From contig NZ_CP036537.1 in the NCBI RefSeq assembly GCF_021184025.1, forward strand, positions 5,568,344 to 5,632,343: a stretch of 64,000 bases of DNA. Reading direction: 5' to 3'. The notes under the pieces were generated by a model, which was not told the DNA's origin, did no database searches, and saw nothing but the letters and a program-made list of their open reading frames with translations. This document shows, in pieces, positions 44,240-53,472 of this stretch; the first letter of the stretch is position 1; each line of letters opens with the position of its first letter. This stretch comes from Rhodopseudomonas boonkerdii (lineage in GTDB: Bacteria; Pseudomonadota; Alphaproteobacteria; Rhizobiales; Xanthobacteraceae). The position numbers were made by a program, and so were the translations under genes.

Positions 44240-45274
44240 TCAGGTGAAAAACGATTGATCTTCCTGATCCGGATTGAGCTCGATCTCGCCGCGGCCGGCC
44301 ATATCGAGCGCAAGATCCGTGATCGCGCGGCGTGCATCGAGAACTTCGCGCTGATTCGCCGGAATGCCGCTCGACAGCTCGTGTTCGACCAGACGGCGCG
44401 TACGCCCCGCCAGCGAGGACAGGATGAGTTCGCGGAACGCGGGGTCTGATCCCTTCAGCGCGAGCACCGTGCGATCGGTCGGAACCTGATCGAAGATCAG
44501 CATGCGCGCCTTCGCAGTCAGCTTCACGATGTCGTCGAAAGTGAAGAGCATGCCCTTCAGGATTTCCGCCGACTTCGGTCGCGATTCCGTCAGGCTCTTC
44601 AGCGATTCCTCCATCTGCGCCCGCTCCATCTTGTTGATGATGTCGGCCATGCGCGGATAGGTGTCGGATGCCATGTTGCGGGCGAAATTGATCATGAAAT
44701 CTTCGTGCATTGTCTTTTCGATGATGCCCATCGCTTCCTCGACCACCGGCTTGAGGCTCAGCATTCGCCGCATCAGGTCGTGGCGGATATCCGGCGGCAG
44801 ATGACTCATCACGCGCGCGGCACAAGCCGGCTTCACGCGCGACAGGATGAGGGCTGCCGTCTGCGGATGTTCCTTGAGTAGATAGTTCGCAAGCAGGCCT
44901 TCGGAGACCAGCGAGATGCGCTCCCACACCGATTTTGTCTTGTTACCGAGAACTTCCGAAATGATATCGTTGATCTGGTCGGGCGGCAGCACGCCGTTGA
45001 GCAGCTTCTCGAGCTCGCCGACCGTTCCGAAGATATTCGGCCCTTGCGAGAAGTTCTGCGCGAACTCCTCGATGATCGCTTCCAGCTCCGGCGTCGAGAT
45101 CGGCTTCAGCTCGGCAGCGGCGCGTGTGACGAGCTTGATCTCGTCGGGATCGAACTCCTTCAGGAGTCCGCCGGAAAGGTCGCGGCCCATGGCCAGCAGA
45201 AGCACAGCAGCCTTTTCCGTGCCGCCCAGCGGCTTGACGGAGGTGTTGCGCTTGACGGGAGCGTTGAATGCCAT
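44240..45274 (-). CDS. fliG: Flagellar motor switch protein FliG
   Basis: 344 residues. N-terminal GTEKAAVLLLAMGRDLSGGLLKEF (FliF-binding), middle domain with EHPQTAALILSRVKPACAARVMSHLP, and C-terminal torque domain (EHELSSGIPANQREVLDARRAITDLALDMAGRGEIEL) bearing charged residues that face MotA. FliG is the torque-generating rotor ring. Start lies 12 bp after fliN. Confidence 0.95.
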   Translation of the reverse strand: MAFNAPVKRNTSVKPLGGTEKAAVLLLAMGRDLSGGLLKEFDPDEIKLVTRAAAELKPISTPELEAIIEEFAQNFSQGPNIFGTVGELEKLLNGVLPPDQINDIISEVLGNKTKSVWERISLVSEGLLANYLLKEHPQTAALILSRVKPACAARVMSHLPPDIRHDLMRRMLSLKPVVEEAMGIIEKTMHEDFMINFARNMASDTYPRMADIINKMERAQMEESLKSLTESRPKSAEILKGMLFTFDDIVKLTAKARMLIFDQVPTDRTVLALKGSDPAFRELILSSLAGRTRRLVEHELSSGIPANQREVLDARRAITDLALDMAGRGEIELNPDQEDQSFFT

Positions 45275-45286
45275 GGGCGGCCCCTA

Positions 45287-45676
45287 TCAGGCGTCCGGCT
45301 CTCCGGACATGCCACCGACGATTTCCGTCAGCGACACGCCGAAACGCGAATTCTCGTCTTCCACCACGACCACGGCACCACGCGCCACGATGCGGCCATT
45401 GACGACCACTTCGACGGGTTCGCCGACGCGATGATCGAGCGGAATCACCGCGCCGCGACCGAGCTTCATCAAATCTGCCACCGGCATGGTGGCCGAGCCG
45501 AGCATCACCTGCACGGTGACCGGAATCCGCAGGATCGGCTCGATATTGGTCAGACGGCCGGTCTCTTCGGCGGCGCGCGCGGCGAGATCCGCCAGCTTGC
45601 CGAACGACGCTTTCTCCGCGCCGAGCGAATCGGCTGCCGTTGCAGTCGCCGGGTCGGCTTCAAGTGGTTGCTTCAT
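45287..45676 (-). CDS. fliN: Flagellar motor switch protein FliN
   Basis: 129 residues from ATG 45676, with AGGGA just upstream; a GTG at 45715 would add 13 residues and overlap the previous stop. The C-terminal SpoA domain is canonical: ILRIPVTVQVMLGSATMPVADLMKLGRGAVIPLDHRVGEPVEVVVNGRIVARG. FliN forms the bottom of the C ring and docks FliH. Confidence 0.92.
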   Translation of the reverse strand: MKQPLEADPATATAADSLGAEKASFGKLADLAARAAEETGRLTNIEPILRIPVTVQVMLGSATMPVADLMKLGRGAVIPLDHRVGEPVEVVVNGRIVARGAVVVVEDENSRFGVSLTEIVGGMSGEPDA

Positions 45677-45711
45677 GATCCCCTGCCTTCCAGAAATGAA
45701 TTCGCCCGATT

Positions 45712-45990
45712 TCACGCCGGACCTGCGTTGCGCGCGTCGATCTCGGCAATCGCTCGCCGCGCTTCGTCGATCTTGTCGCCCAGCGCGTGAACCATCTGCC
45801 GCCCGTCGGCACTGAACTCACGCACCATCACGACCATGTCGTCGACGGTCTCGTTGGTCTTTCCGAGCACGTGTGTGAATTCGCCCTGATGAGCGCGCAA
45901 CCGCACCAGTTCGCGGTGCATCGTGGTGACGCGAAAACTCGTGAACAGCAGAGCGACGAAAAGAACGATGTCAACGATTGAGGATATCAT
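45712..45990 (-). CDS. Small membrane-anchored coiled-coil protein between fliM and fliN
   Basis: 92 residues: one N-terminal hydrophobic helix (ISSIVDIVLFVALLFTSFRVT), then a continuous amphipathic helix (MHRELVRLRAHQGEFTHVLGKTNETVDDMVVMVREFSADGRQMVHALGDKIDEARRAIAEID). It overlaps the fliM end by 20 bp in another frame. The conserved-looking operon position suggests a motor or C-ring accessory. I do not know a named family. Confidence 0.7.
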   Translation of the reverse strand: MISSIVDIVLFVALLFTSFRVTTMHRELVRLRAHQGEFTHVLGKTNETVDDMVVMVREFSADGRQMVHALGDKIDEARRAIAEIDARNAGPA

Positions 45991-46903
45991 CGATGAACTC
46001 CCGCTTCTGATCCCCGGACTCCTTCACCTGCAGCGAATAGACGCCGTTCATCTGGCCTAGCTGACACCAGAATAGCCGCTGCTCGTTGCATTCCAGCCGG
46101 ACCAACGTATCCGGCGTGGCATTGAGCTGCAGCACCTGTCCGACCTTGAAATCGGCAACCTCACCGAGTGTGTACTGCCGCTCCTCGAGGATCGCCTTCA
46201 GTGTGACCTCGGTGCGTTTGATCTCGCTATGCAGCTGCCGGCTCCACTTCGGATCGGTCGAGGCCGATTCGCCGGAAACGATCTGCGACATCGCGGTACG
46301 GATCGGGTTGAGCGCCGCATGCGGAATGACGATGAACATCTCGCCGCCTCGATCGAGGGCCTGGAGCAGGATCTTGGAGCAGACCGCCATATTGTTGAGA
46401 CGGCCGATCGCCAGATAATCCATCCGCGTTTCGACACGCTCGAGATTGAAAGTAACCTCAGTTGCCCGTTCGAAGGAGGACTGCAGCGCCTTGCCGAAGC
46501 GTTCGAATAACGCCTGCGCCACATGCAGCTCCACGTTCGAGAATACGCGCGGCATGTCGAGCGGTGGCTCCGCACCATCGGCGCCGAACAGAAGCTCGAT
46601 CATCGTATAGACGAAATCGCGGTCGAATCCGATCAGCACACGCGCGTCCCATGCCTGCGCATAGAAGACAGCTGCAATCGCTTCGCCTTCGTGGCGATCC
46701 AGAATATCCGAGAGACGCTCGCTACCGACGCTCATCAGCGAGAAATAGGACTGCGACGGCGACATCGAGCGCAGGCTTTCCGCGCACAGATTGGTCATCG
46801 TGTCGAAGATCACATGCAGCATCGGCATGCGTTCGACGGAAATTCCCGCCGCGCCGAGGAGCTGGTCCGATCCCTGATCCCGGCCTGTCTTGACGTTCGC
46901 CAT
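45971..46903 (-). CDS. fliM: Flagellar motor switch protein FliM, divergent
   Basis: 310 residues. Middle CheC-like domain with MSPSQSYFSLMSVGSERLSDIL, VFYAQAWDARVLIGFDRDFVYTMIELLFG and ETRMDYLAIGRLNNMAV. C-terminal SpoA-like domain with VTLKAILEERQYTLGEVADFKVGQVLQLNATP. The usual N-terminal CheY-binding peptide (LSQxEIDALL) is absent; residues 1-25 read MANVKTGRDQGSDQLLGAAG onward. Divergent FliM is known in Hyphomicrobiales. Its start touches the motA stop. Confidence 0.88.
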   Translation of the reverse strand: MANVKTGRDQGSDQLLGAAGISVERMPMLHVIFDTMTNLCAESLRSMSPSQSYFSLMSVGSERLSDILDRHEGEAIAAVFYAQAWDARVLIGFDRDFVYTMIELLFGADGAEPPLDMPRVFSNVELHVAQALFERFGKALQSSFERATEVTFNLERVETRMDYLAIGRLNNMAVCSKILLQALDRGGEMFIVIPHAALNPIRTAMSQIVSGESASTDPKWSRQLHSEIKRTEVTLKAILEERQYTLGEVADFKVGQVLQLNATPDTLVRLECNEQRLFWCQLGQMNGVYSLQVKESGDQKREFIDDILNR

Positions 46904-47814
46904 CAGCCCCGCGCCCCTGCCTTGGCCGGCGCTTCGGCCGATTCTGTCTTGCCGGCACCACCGGTGATGGTTTCGCTTTCCACCACGTCGATGGATGGGC
47001 GGTCGGCCGGGCCGATCATCTTGCGACCATGTTCGATGGCGATCTGCGGCAACGCCCCGTTCATGAAGGCGAGCAGCGATTGCTTGACGATCACATAGAG
47101 GCGCGCCCGCTGCTCACGCACCATCTTCACCTTGAGTGCAAGCGGCGCGACAATGCCGTAGGACAGGAAGATGCCGACGAAAGTGCCGACCAGAGCGGCA
47201 CCGATGAAGCCGCCGAGCAGCTTGGGCGATTGATCGAGCGCCCCCATCGCCTTGATCACGCCGAGCACCGCCGCCACGATGCCGAGCGCAGGCAGGCCTT
47301 CCGCGATCATCATCAACGCGTTGTAGGGTTTCAACTTGCTGCGGACGATGGTTTCGATTTCTTCATCCATCAGCGCCTCGATCTCATGGGTGCGCGCGCT
47401 GCCCATGACCATCAGGCGGAAATAATCGCAGATGAACTGCGTCAGCGGCTCGTTGGCGAGCACGGTCGGGAAAGCCGTGAAGATCTCCGAGGATGACGGA
47501 TCGTCGATATGCGCCTCGACCTCGTTACGGCCCTTGTTGCGCACTTCGCGCATCAACGAATGCATCAGGCCCAGCAGATCGAGATAGTGCCGCTGCTTCG
47601 GCACATCGACCGTAATCGCCTGAAGAGTCGCCTTGCCCGTGTCCATCACGACCTTCCATGGGTTGGCCACGACAAAAGTCCCGGCCGACATGCCCATGAT
47701 GATCACGAACTCCCAGGGCTGCCAGATGACAGCGAGATGTCCGCCCATCGCAACATAGCCGCCGATCAAACTGGCGAGTGTGATGATGACACCGATGAGA
47801 ACGTTCAAGCGCAC
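46903..47814 (-). CDS. motA: Flagellar stator protein MotA
   Basis: 303 residues from GTG 47814 (GGAG 4 bp upstream), giving the family N-terminus (LNVLIGVIITLASLIGGYVAMGGHL). TM3/TM4 region: GIVAAVLGVIKAMGALDQSPKLLGGFIGAALVGTFVGIFLSYGIVAPLA, with the conserved prolines. The cytoplasmic loop interacts with FliG. MotA and MotB form the proton channel. It heads the 34-gene minus-strand block and is divergent from flgF. Confidence 0.93.
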   Translation of the reverse strand: MRLNVLIGVIITLASLIGGYVAMGGHLAVIWQPWEFVIIMGMSAGTFVVANPWKVVMDTGKATLQAITVDVPKQRHYLDLLGLMHSLMREVRNKGRNEVEAHIDDPSSSEIFTAFPTVLANEPLTQFICDYFRLMVMGSARTHEIEALMDEEIETIVRSKLKPYNALMMIAEGLPALGIVAAVLGVIKAMGALDQSPKLLGGFIGAALVGTFVGIFLSYGIVAPLALKVKMVREQRARLYVIVKQSLLAFMNGALPQIAIEHGRKMIGPADRPSIDVVESETITGGAGKTESAEAPAKAGARG

Positions 47815-47956
47815 CGCTCCGAGTTGAGAATACGACTCGTGTAGGCACCGTTGCTTGCACGAAGCTGACATGCCCCGGTTTCCGCCAGCCCCGGACAAGC
47901 CTGCTCGGGGAATTTGCATCCAGTCGCGCACGCGAACCTGAAACCCGGATTCCAAG

Positions 47957-48730
47957 ATGCAATCAGCGCTCTATGTCAGCCTTTCGGCCCAGGTCTCGCT
48001 GGAGAAACGGCTCGAAACCATCGCCAACAACATGGCGAATATGAAAACGGCGGCATTTCGCGCCGATGCCGTGAAGTTCGAGACCGCGCTGTCGCGTGCG
48101 GGAGCCCAGCCCGTCGCGTTCTCCTCGCCCGGCCAGAATTTCATCTCGCGCAAGGAGGGCGCGGTCACCCAGACCGGCAATCCGCTCGACGTAGCGATCG
48201 CCGGCAACAGCATGGCCGCCTATCCCGGCGGCCCCGATCCCGGCGCGACCACCTGGATGGCCTTCCAGGGCCCCAACGGTCCCGTCTATACCCGCGACGG
48301 CCGCATGCAGATGGACATCAACGGCCAGCTCCGCACCCTTGCCGGCTATCCGGTTCTCGATTCCGGCGGCACGCCGATCATTGTCGATCCCGATGGCGGC
48401 GCGCTGACCATCTCGCGCGACGGCACCATCTCGCAAGGCATCAATCAGGTCGGCCAGCTCGGCCTGTTCGACATCGCGTCCGATGCAAAGCTGGAGCGTT
48501 TCGGCAATTCCGGCGTCATTCCGGACAGGCCTGCGACGGCGGCACTCGACTTTGTCACCGTCGGCTTTCAGCAGGGCTTTGTCGAAGGATCGAATGTGGA
48601 TCCGCTCACCGAGCTCACGCATATGATGATGGCCACACGCACCTTCCAGAACGTGAGTTCGCTGATTCAGGACTCCGAAAGCTCGGTCCAGAACGCCATT
48701 CGCACTCTCGGCGATCCGTCGAAGGCTTGA
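47957..48730 (+). CDS. flgF: Proximal rod protein FlgF
   Basis: 257 residues: SALYVSLSAQVSLEKRLETIANNMANMKTAAFRADAVKF, LDVAIAGNSMAAY, VYTRDGRMQMDINGQLRT and C-terminal EGSNVDPLTELTHMMMATRTFQNVSSLIQDSE. It is a rod subunit. It shares a 142-bp divergent promoter gap with motA and forms a two-gene operon with fliI. Confidence 0.94.
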   Translation: MQSALYVSLSAQVSLEKRLETIANNMANMKTAAFRADAVKFETALSRAGAQPVAFSSPGQNFISRKEGAVTQTGNPLDVAIAGNSMAAYPGGPDPGATTWMAFQGPNGPVYTRDGRMQMDINGQLRTLAGYPVLDSGGTPIIVDPDGGALTISRDGTISQGINQVGQLGLFDIASDAKLERFGNSGVIPDRPATAALDFVTVGFQQGFVEGSNVDPLTELTHMMMATRTFQNVSSLIQDSESSVQNAIRTLGDPSKA

Positions 48731-48757
48731 GGCTGACGGCAATATCCGGAGTTTGCG

Positions 48758-50089
48758 ATGAACGCGCTCGAAAAGCTCGAATCAACAATTGCCGTGTTGC
48801 GCAAGGATGTGCCGGTGGTCCGCGTCGGCGGTCTCGTCTCCGAAGTGACCTCGACCCATTTCCGGGTCTCCGGCCTGGCGCGACACGTCAAACTCGGTGA
48901 ACTGATCGGGCTCGAGATCGACCAGAAGGTCCATCTGAGCGAGGTCGTGCGCATCGACAACGATGGTGTCACCGCGAAGCCGTTCGAGTCGAACATCGCT
49001 GCCGGCCTGGGCCTGCCCGCCTTCCGGATGCCTCCGAAGGCTCTGGCACCGCATCCGGGCTGGAAGGGCCGCGTCATCAATGCATTGGGTGATCCGCTCG
49101 ACGGCCTCGGCGACATGCCCGTGGGCGAGCGTGCGATGCAGACCGACGGCGATCCACCACCCGCGCTGAACCGTTCGCGCGTAAGCAAGCCGCTGCGCAC
49201 CGGTGTCAAGGTGATCGATCTCTTCACGCCGCTCTGCATGGGTCAGCGTATCGGCATCTTCGCCGGCTCCGGCGTCGGCAAGACGACACTGCTGTCCATG
49301 CTCGCGCGCAGCACCGGTTTCGATACTGTCGTTACCGCTTTGGTCGGCGAACGCGGCCGCGAAGTGCGCGAATTCCTCGAGGAATCCCTCGTTCATCACA
49401 AGAGTCGTGCCATCACCGTCGTCTCCACGTCAGACGAGAGCCCGATGATGAGGCGGCTGGCGCCGAAGACGGCAATGACCATCGCCGAATATTTTCGCGA
49501 CCGCGGCGAGTCGGTGCTGCTGATCGTCGATTCGGTCACGCGCTTTGCCCATGCCTCGCGCGAAGTGGCGCTGGCGACGGGCGAGCCAGCCATCGCGCGC
49601 GGTTATGCGCCGAGCGTCTTTAGTGAATTGCCACGCCTGCTGGAACGCTCGGGGCCTGGACTTGAAGGCCAGGGCAACATCACCGGCGTATTCGCCGTAC
49701 TGGTGGATGGCGACGATCACAACGAACCGGTCGCGGACACCGTGCGCGGCACGCTCGACGGCCATATCGTGCTTGACCGCGACGTCGCCGACCAGGGGCG
49801 CTATCCCGCGGTCAACGTCCTCGCTTCGGTCTCCCGCCTCGGCCAGCATGTCTGGTCGCCGGAGGAAGCCACGCTGGTGCGCAAGCTGCGCGCCATGATC
49901 GCGCGTTTCGAGGACACCCGGGACCTGCGTCTGATGGGCGGCTATCAGCCCGGCCGCGACACCGAACTTGACCAGGCCGTCAATCTCGTTCCGAAAATCT
50001 ACAACGTCCTCGGTCAGTTGCCGTCCGAGCCACCTTGCGCCGAGCCGTTCCAGGATCTGCTTGCCGTCATCAAGAGCGCGATCGGCTAA
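48758..50089 (+). CDS. fliI: Flagellum-specific ATPase FliI
   Basis: 443 residues. Walker A AGSGVGKTTLL near residue 170, ERGREVREFLEE, Walker B VLLIVDSVTRFAHASREVALATGEP and PSVFSELPRLLERSG, all specific for FliI/T3SS ATPases. It energises or aids substrate unloading with FliH and FliJ. It lies 27 bp after flgF. Confidence 0.96.
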   Translation: MNALEKLESTIAVLRKDVPVVRVGGLVSEVTSTHFRVSGLARHVKLGELIGLEIDQKVHLSEVVRIDNDGVTAKPFESNIAAGLGLPAFRMPPKALAPHPGWKGRVINALGDPLDGLGDMPVGERAMQTDGDPPPALNRSRVSKPLRTGVKVIDLFTPLCMGQRIGIFAGSGVGKTTLLSMLARSTGFDTVVTALVGERGREVREFLEESLVHHKSRAITVVSTSDESPMMRRLAPKTAMTIAEYFRDRGESVLLIVDSVTRFAHASREVALATGEPAIARGYAPSVFSELPRLLERSGPGLEGQGNITGVFAVLVDGDDHNEPVADTVRGTLDGHIVLDRDVADQGRYPAVNVLASVSRLGQHVWSPEEATLVRKLRAMIARFEDTRDLRLMGGYQPGRDTELDQAVNLVPKIYNVLGQLPSEPPCAEPFQDLLAVIKSAIG

Positions 50090-50140
50090 CCAGCAAGGGC
50101 TTCAACGAACTGTCGTCACATGTTGGTCGCCACAAGCAAC

Positions 50141-51310
50141 TCAGCCGACGCCGCGATGATTGCCCTTGTTACTGCCGGTCTGTTCGTCGGACCATTTCCA
50201 ACGCCCGCCCCCGGCGCGCTTGGCCGCATAAAGCGCCCGGTCGACCTGCTGGAGCAGGTCTGACGTCGTAGCTTCCGGATGATCCATCGCGGCCGTGACG
50301 AGAATCCCGGCGCTGGCCCCGATGCGGATCGGGATATCGCCGACCACATAGGGCATCGACAGAGTAGCCACCGCCTCGCGGGCCAGCGACAACGCCGCGT
50401 CGCGGCCGACGTCTCCGCCCTGCACGCTCTTCAAAAGCATGAATTCATCGCCGCCGAACCGGCAGGCCATGCCGCTATCGTTCATGCATTTGCCAAGCCG
50501 CGCGGCGACCTGACGCAACAGTTCATCGCCGACATGATGTCCGTGGCGATCATTCACCGGCTTGAAGCCGTCGAGATCGATAGCGACGATCGCGACATGG
50601 CCGCTGCCGTTCTGCAACGCCGAGACAAAGGCCGAGCGGTTGGGCAGGCCGGTAAGGAAATCCTGATTGGCCTGCTGCGCGAGCGCGTGCTTCGCCTCCA
50701 GGCGCTCGATGAAGGCCGTACTCAGATGGCGCGACGCTTCTCGCAACGTCAGCCAGAACAGGAACAGCATCGTCGCGCCGATGGAATAGGCGGCCTCGGG
50801 CCGCATGAAGGCCGCCGTCACGATGGGGCCGAACAACAAGGCGGCCGTGAGCAGCACGATCCACGGGCGGATCGCGGCACGCGAGACCATGCCGACGCAG
50901 AACGACATCGCCAGACCGAAAGCAAGCCACGCTCCCGGCGCATCGCCGAGTTGCAGCGCCCGGAACGACAACATGCCGAGCGACGCCCCGAAGGCCGCGG
51001 CGCCGATGCCGTAGACGCGTTCCCAGCGGATGACCCCGGCATCCGAGGCCTGAGGCCCCCGCAACCTGTAGAGACGCAAGCTCACGATACGGCTGGCAGC
51101 CGTGATGAAAATGAAGAAGGAAACGATCCAATAGACGAGGTCGCCGCTCATCCAGGCCAGTGCCACACCGCCGATCACCGATGTCAGGCTGATCGCCGCA
51201 ACTTGCGGCAGAGACGTGTACAGCAGCTCGACGAGCTCACGCCGTATTTGCGGGCTTGGATGCCGGAAACTGGAACGAACCGCGCTCTGCATAACGCGGG
51301 ACCATGCCAT
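50141..51310 (-). CDS. Membrane-bound diguanylate cyclase (GGDEF)
   Basis: 389 residues. Five or six hydrophobic helices in about 35-195 form a membrane sensor domain of unknown type. The GGDEF domain (about 215-380) has DFLTGLPNR, AIVAIDLDGFKPVNDRHGHHVGDELL and an intact RFGGDEF. No RxxD inhibitory site precedes it. It should make cyclic di-GMP, and being next to fliI it may couple surface or envelope signals to motility. It converges on fliI. Confidence 0.9.
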   Translation of the reverse strand: MAWSRVMQSAVRSSFRHPSPQIRRELVELLYTSLPQVAAISLTSVIGGVALAWMSGDLVYWIVSFFIFITAASRIVSLRLYRLRGPQASDAGVIRWERVYGIGAAAFGASLGMLSFRALQLGDAPGAWLAFGLAMSFCVGMVSRAAIRPWIVLLTAALLFGPIVTAAFMRPEAAYSIGATMLFLFWLTLREASRHLSTAFIERLEAKHALAQQANQDFLTGLPNRSAFVSALQNGSGHVAIVAIDLDGFKPVNDRHGHHVGDELLRQVAARLGKCMNDSGMACRFGGDEFMLLKSVQGGDVGRDAALSLAREAVATLSMPYVVGDIPIRIGASAGILVTAAMDHPEATTSDLLQQVDRALYAAKRAGGGRWKWSDEQTGSNKGNHRGVG

Positions 51311-51624
51311 CTCCTCCCTAACAAGGAGTACTCAGGGATGCGAAAGTGGCGAGTTACGCACAATAAAAAGGACCGTCTTCCGGCCGACCTTGATGGATCG
51401 ATCGGCGACTTATTGCTTGTCGTCATGCGATAAGCCCCCCTAATACGAAGCTTCGTGTCCACGCCGCCCGAGCCGCGCATTGAATCTTGCGGATCGAACT
51501 CCAGCGCCGGCCACCCGAGCCGCAGCCCCGGAATTGGAACCCGCCGAAACCATTTCATCGCGTTGCTTTCACGATACCGCCCGCGCTACGACATCGACAT
51601 GCATTCTCCTTCCGAAAGACCGCC

Positions 51625-52410
51625 GTGCTTCCCTGGAAACTGATCGACACCACTGACGTACCCGACGGCAACGTGCCGCTGCGGCTGATGCAGCGTGGCC
51701 AGGAGTTCACCATCAAGCTCGGCCAGAACGAGCTGATGAGCAGCCGCCTGTTCGGCTCCGAAGAAGCGCTCGCAACGCTGACCTGCTTCCGCCTGAAGGA
51801 TGTCAAGTCGCCAAACCTGCTGATCGGCGGCTACGGCATGGGCTTTACGCTGCGCGCCGCTCTCAAGGTGCTCGGGCCGAAGGCGAAGGTCACCGTGGTC
51901 GAACTCATACCGGCGATCGTCGCCTGGGCGCGCGGACCAATGGCCGGGCTCACCGGCGATAGTCTGGACGACCCGCGCGTCACCATTGCCGAAGGCGATG
52001 TCGTCAAGGCGATCAGATCGGCGAAAGGCGCCTATGACGCCATTCTGCTCGATGTCGACAACGGCCCGGAAGGCCTGACGCGCAAATCCAACGATGCGCT
52101 CTACGATCTCTCCGGCCTGCATGCGAGCCTCGCCGCTTTACGCCCCGGTGGCGTGCTCGCGGTGTGGTCGTCGTTTCCGCACCCGAAATTCACCAGCCTG
52201 CTGCGCAAGGCCGGCTTCGCCACCGAGGAGATTCCGATCCGTGCCGCCGGCCCCCGTGGCGGGGCCCGGCATGTGATCTGGCTCGCGACCAAGCCAAAAG
52301 CCACACCGGCCATCGCAACCAAACCCGCACCGGTCAAAACGGTAGCCGCGCAACCGGCGCGCAAGCCCCCGGCGAAACGCAAGCCGGCTGGCGCGAGGAC
52401 AAAGCCATAA
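51625..52410 (+). CDS. Spermidine synthase-like methyltransferase-fold protein
   Basis: 261 residues from GTG 51625; the frame is open from 51487, but the extra residues are Pro/Arg-rich and unlike the family. Core: LMQRGQEFTIKLGQNELMSSRLFGSEEALATL, NLLIGGYGMGFTLRAAL (SAM-type loop), VTVVELIPAIVAWARGPM, YDAILLDVDNGP and LRPGGVLAVWSSFPHPKF. These resemble SpeE-like proteins lacking clear polyamine-pocket residues. The last 40 residues are Lys/Pro/Ala-rich, like histone-H1-type tails, and could bind nucleic acid or envelope. Confidence 0.75.
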   Translation: MLPWKLIDTTDVPDGNVPLRLMQRGQEFTIKLGQNELMSSRLFGSEEALATLTCFRLKDVKSPNLLIGGYGMGFTLRAALKVLGPKAKVTVVELIPAIVAWARGPMAGLTGDSLDDPRVTIAEGDVVKAIRSAKGAYDAILLDVDNGPEGLTRKSNDALYDLSGLHASLAALRPGGVLAVWSSFPHPKFTSLLRKAGFATEEIPIRAAGPRGGARHVIWLATKPKATPAIATKPAPVKTVAAQPARKPPAKRKPAGARTKP

Positions 52411-52414
52411 AGCA

Positions 52415-52445
52415 AAGAAGCCCGCGACGATGTCGCAGGCTTCTT
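52415..52445. terminator. Bidirectional hairpin terminator
   Basis: AAGAAGCC-C-GCGAC and GTCGC-A-GGCTTCTT pair with one mismatch and a GAT loop. It lies between the convergent SpeE-like and Bug genes. Confidence 0.7.
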
Positions 52446-52476
52446 GAGATTTGCCAGCGGCCAAACGGCCGCGCGA

Positions 52477-53472
52477 TCAATCGACCTTGAGATTGGCGGC
52501 CTTGACCACCTTCTCCCACTTCTCGGTCTCGGCGACGATCATCTTTCCGAAGGCTTCCGGCGGCCCGACCAGCGGCTCGCCGCCGAGATCGATCAGCCGC
52601 GCCTTGATCGCCGGCTCCTGCAGCACGTCGTTCACCGCGGCGTTCAGTTTGGCGATGATTTCCGGCGGCGTCTTCTTCGGTGCGCCCATGCCGAACAACG
52701 CGCTGGCTTCATAGCCGGGCACGGTCTCCGCGACGGTCGGGACATCAGGCAGCAACGCCGACTTTTCGGTGGTGGTCACCGCCAGTGCGCGCAGATTGCC
52801 GGAGCGGATATGCTGGATGATCGACGGCATGTTGTCGAAGATCACCTGCACCTGGCCGCCCGTCATGTCGGTGATCGCCAGCGCGGCGCCGCGATAGGGC
52901 ACGTGCTGCATCTTGGCGCCCGTCATCATCATGAACATTTCGCCGGACAGATGCACCGAGGTGCCGTTGCCCGACGACGCCATGTTCACCTTGCCGGGAT
53001 TGGCCTTCACATAGGCGATGAACTCGGCGACGGTCTTGGCCGTGATGTCCTTGTTGACGGTCATCACATTGGCGGTGCGGTGGAAAGCGGCCACCGGCGC
53101 GATGTCGCGCACGAAGTTGAAGCTCAGCTTCGAATACAAGGTCGCATTGATGTAGTTGGCAGGATTGACCAGCAGCACCGTGTAGCCGTCGGGCTCCGCA
53201 TTCACCACCGACTCGGTGCCGATATTGTTGCCGGCGCCGGGCTTGTTCTCGATGATGAACTGCTGGCCCAGCTTCTCCGAAAGCCGCTGGCCGATCAGGC
53301 GCGCGAGAATGTCGGTGGCACCGCCGGGGGGATAGCCGACGACCCAGCGGATTGGCTTGTTCGGATAGTTCTGCGCCTGTGCCAGCGCGGCACCGGTCGG
53401 CACGAGAGCGGACGATAGGAATGCGGAAAAGCCAAGCGCGATCAGACCGATCGCGGCGCGACGAGAAGCCAT
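52477..53472 (-). CDS. Bug/TctC-family periplasmic substrate-binding protein
   Basis: 331 residues from ATG 53472 with GGAGGAAA upstream. Signal peptide to about residue 32. Family motifs: YPNKPIRWVVGYPPGGATDILARLIGQRLSEKLGQQFIIENKPGAGNNIG, MASSGNGTSVHLSGEMFMMMTGAKMQHVPYRG and VQVIFDNMPSIIQHIRSGNLRALAVT. These bind carboxylates, often for tripartite TctABC transporters. No tctA or tctB is near, so it is an orphan like many Bug proteins; the ligand is unknown. Confidence 0.88.
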   Translation of the reverse strand: MASRRAAIGLIALGFSAFLSSALVPTGAALAQAQNYPNKPIRWVVGYPPGGATDILARLIGQRLSEKLGQQFIIENKPGAGNNIGTESVVNAEPDGYTVLLVNPANYINATLYSKLSFNFVRDIAPVAAFHRTANVMTVNKDITAKTVAEFIAYVKANPGKVNMASSGNGTSVHLSGEMFMMMTGAKMQHVPYRGAALAITDMTGGQVQVIFDNMPSIIQHIRSGNLRALAVTTTEKSALLPDVPTVAETVPGYEASALFGMGAPKKTPPEIIAKLNAAVNDVLQEPAIKARLIDLGGEPLVGPPEAFGKMIVAETEKWEKVVKAANLKVD

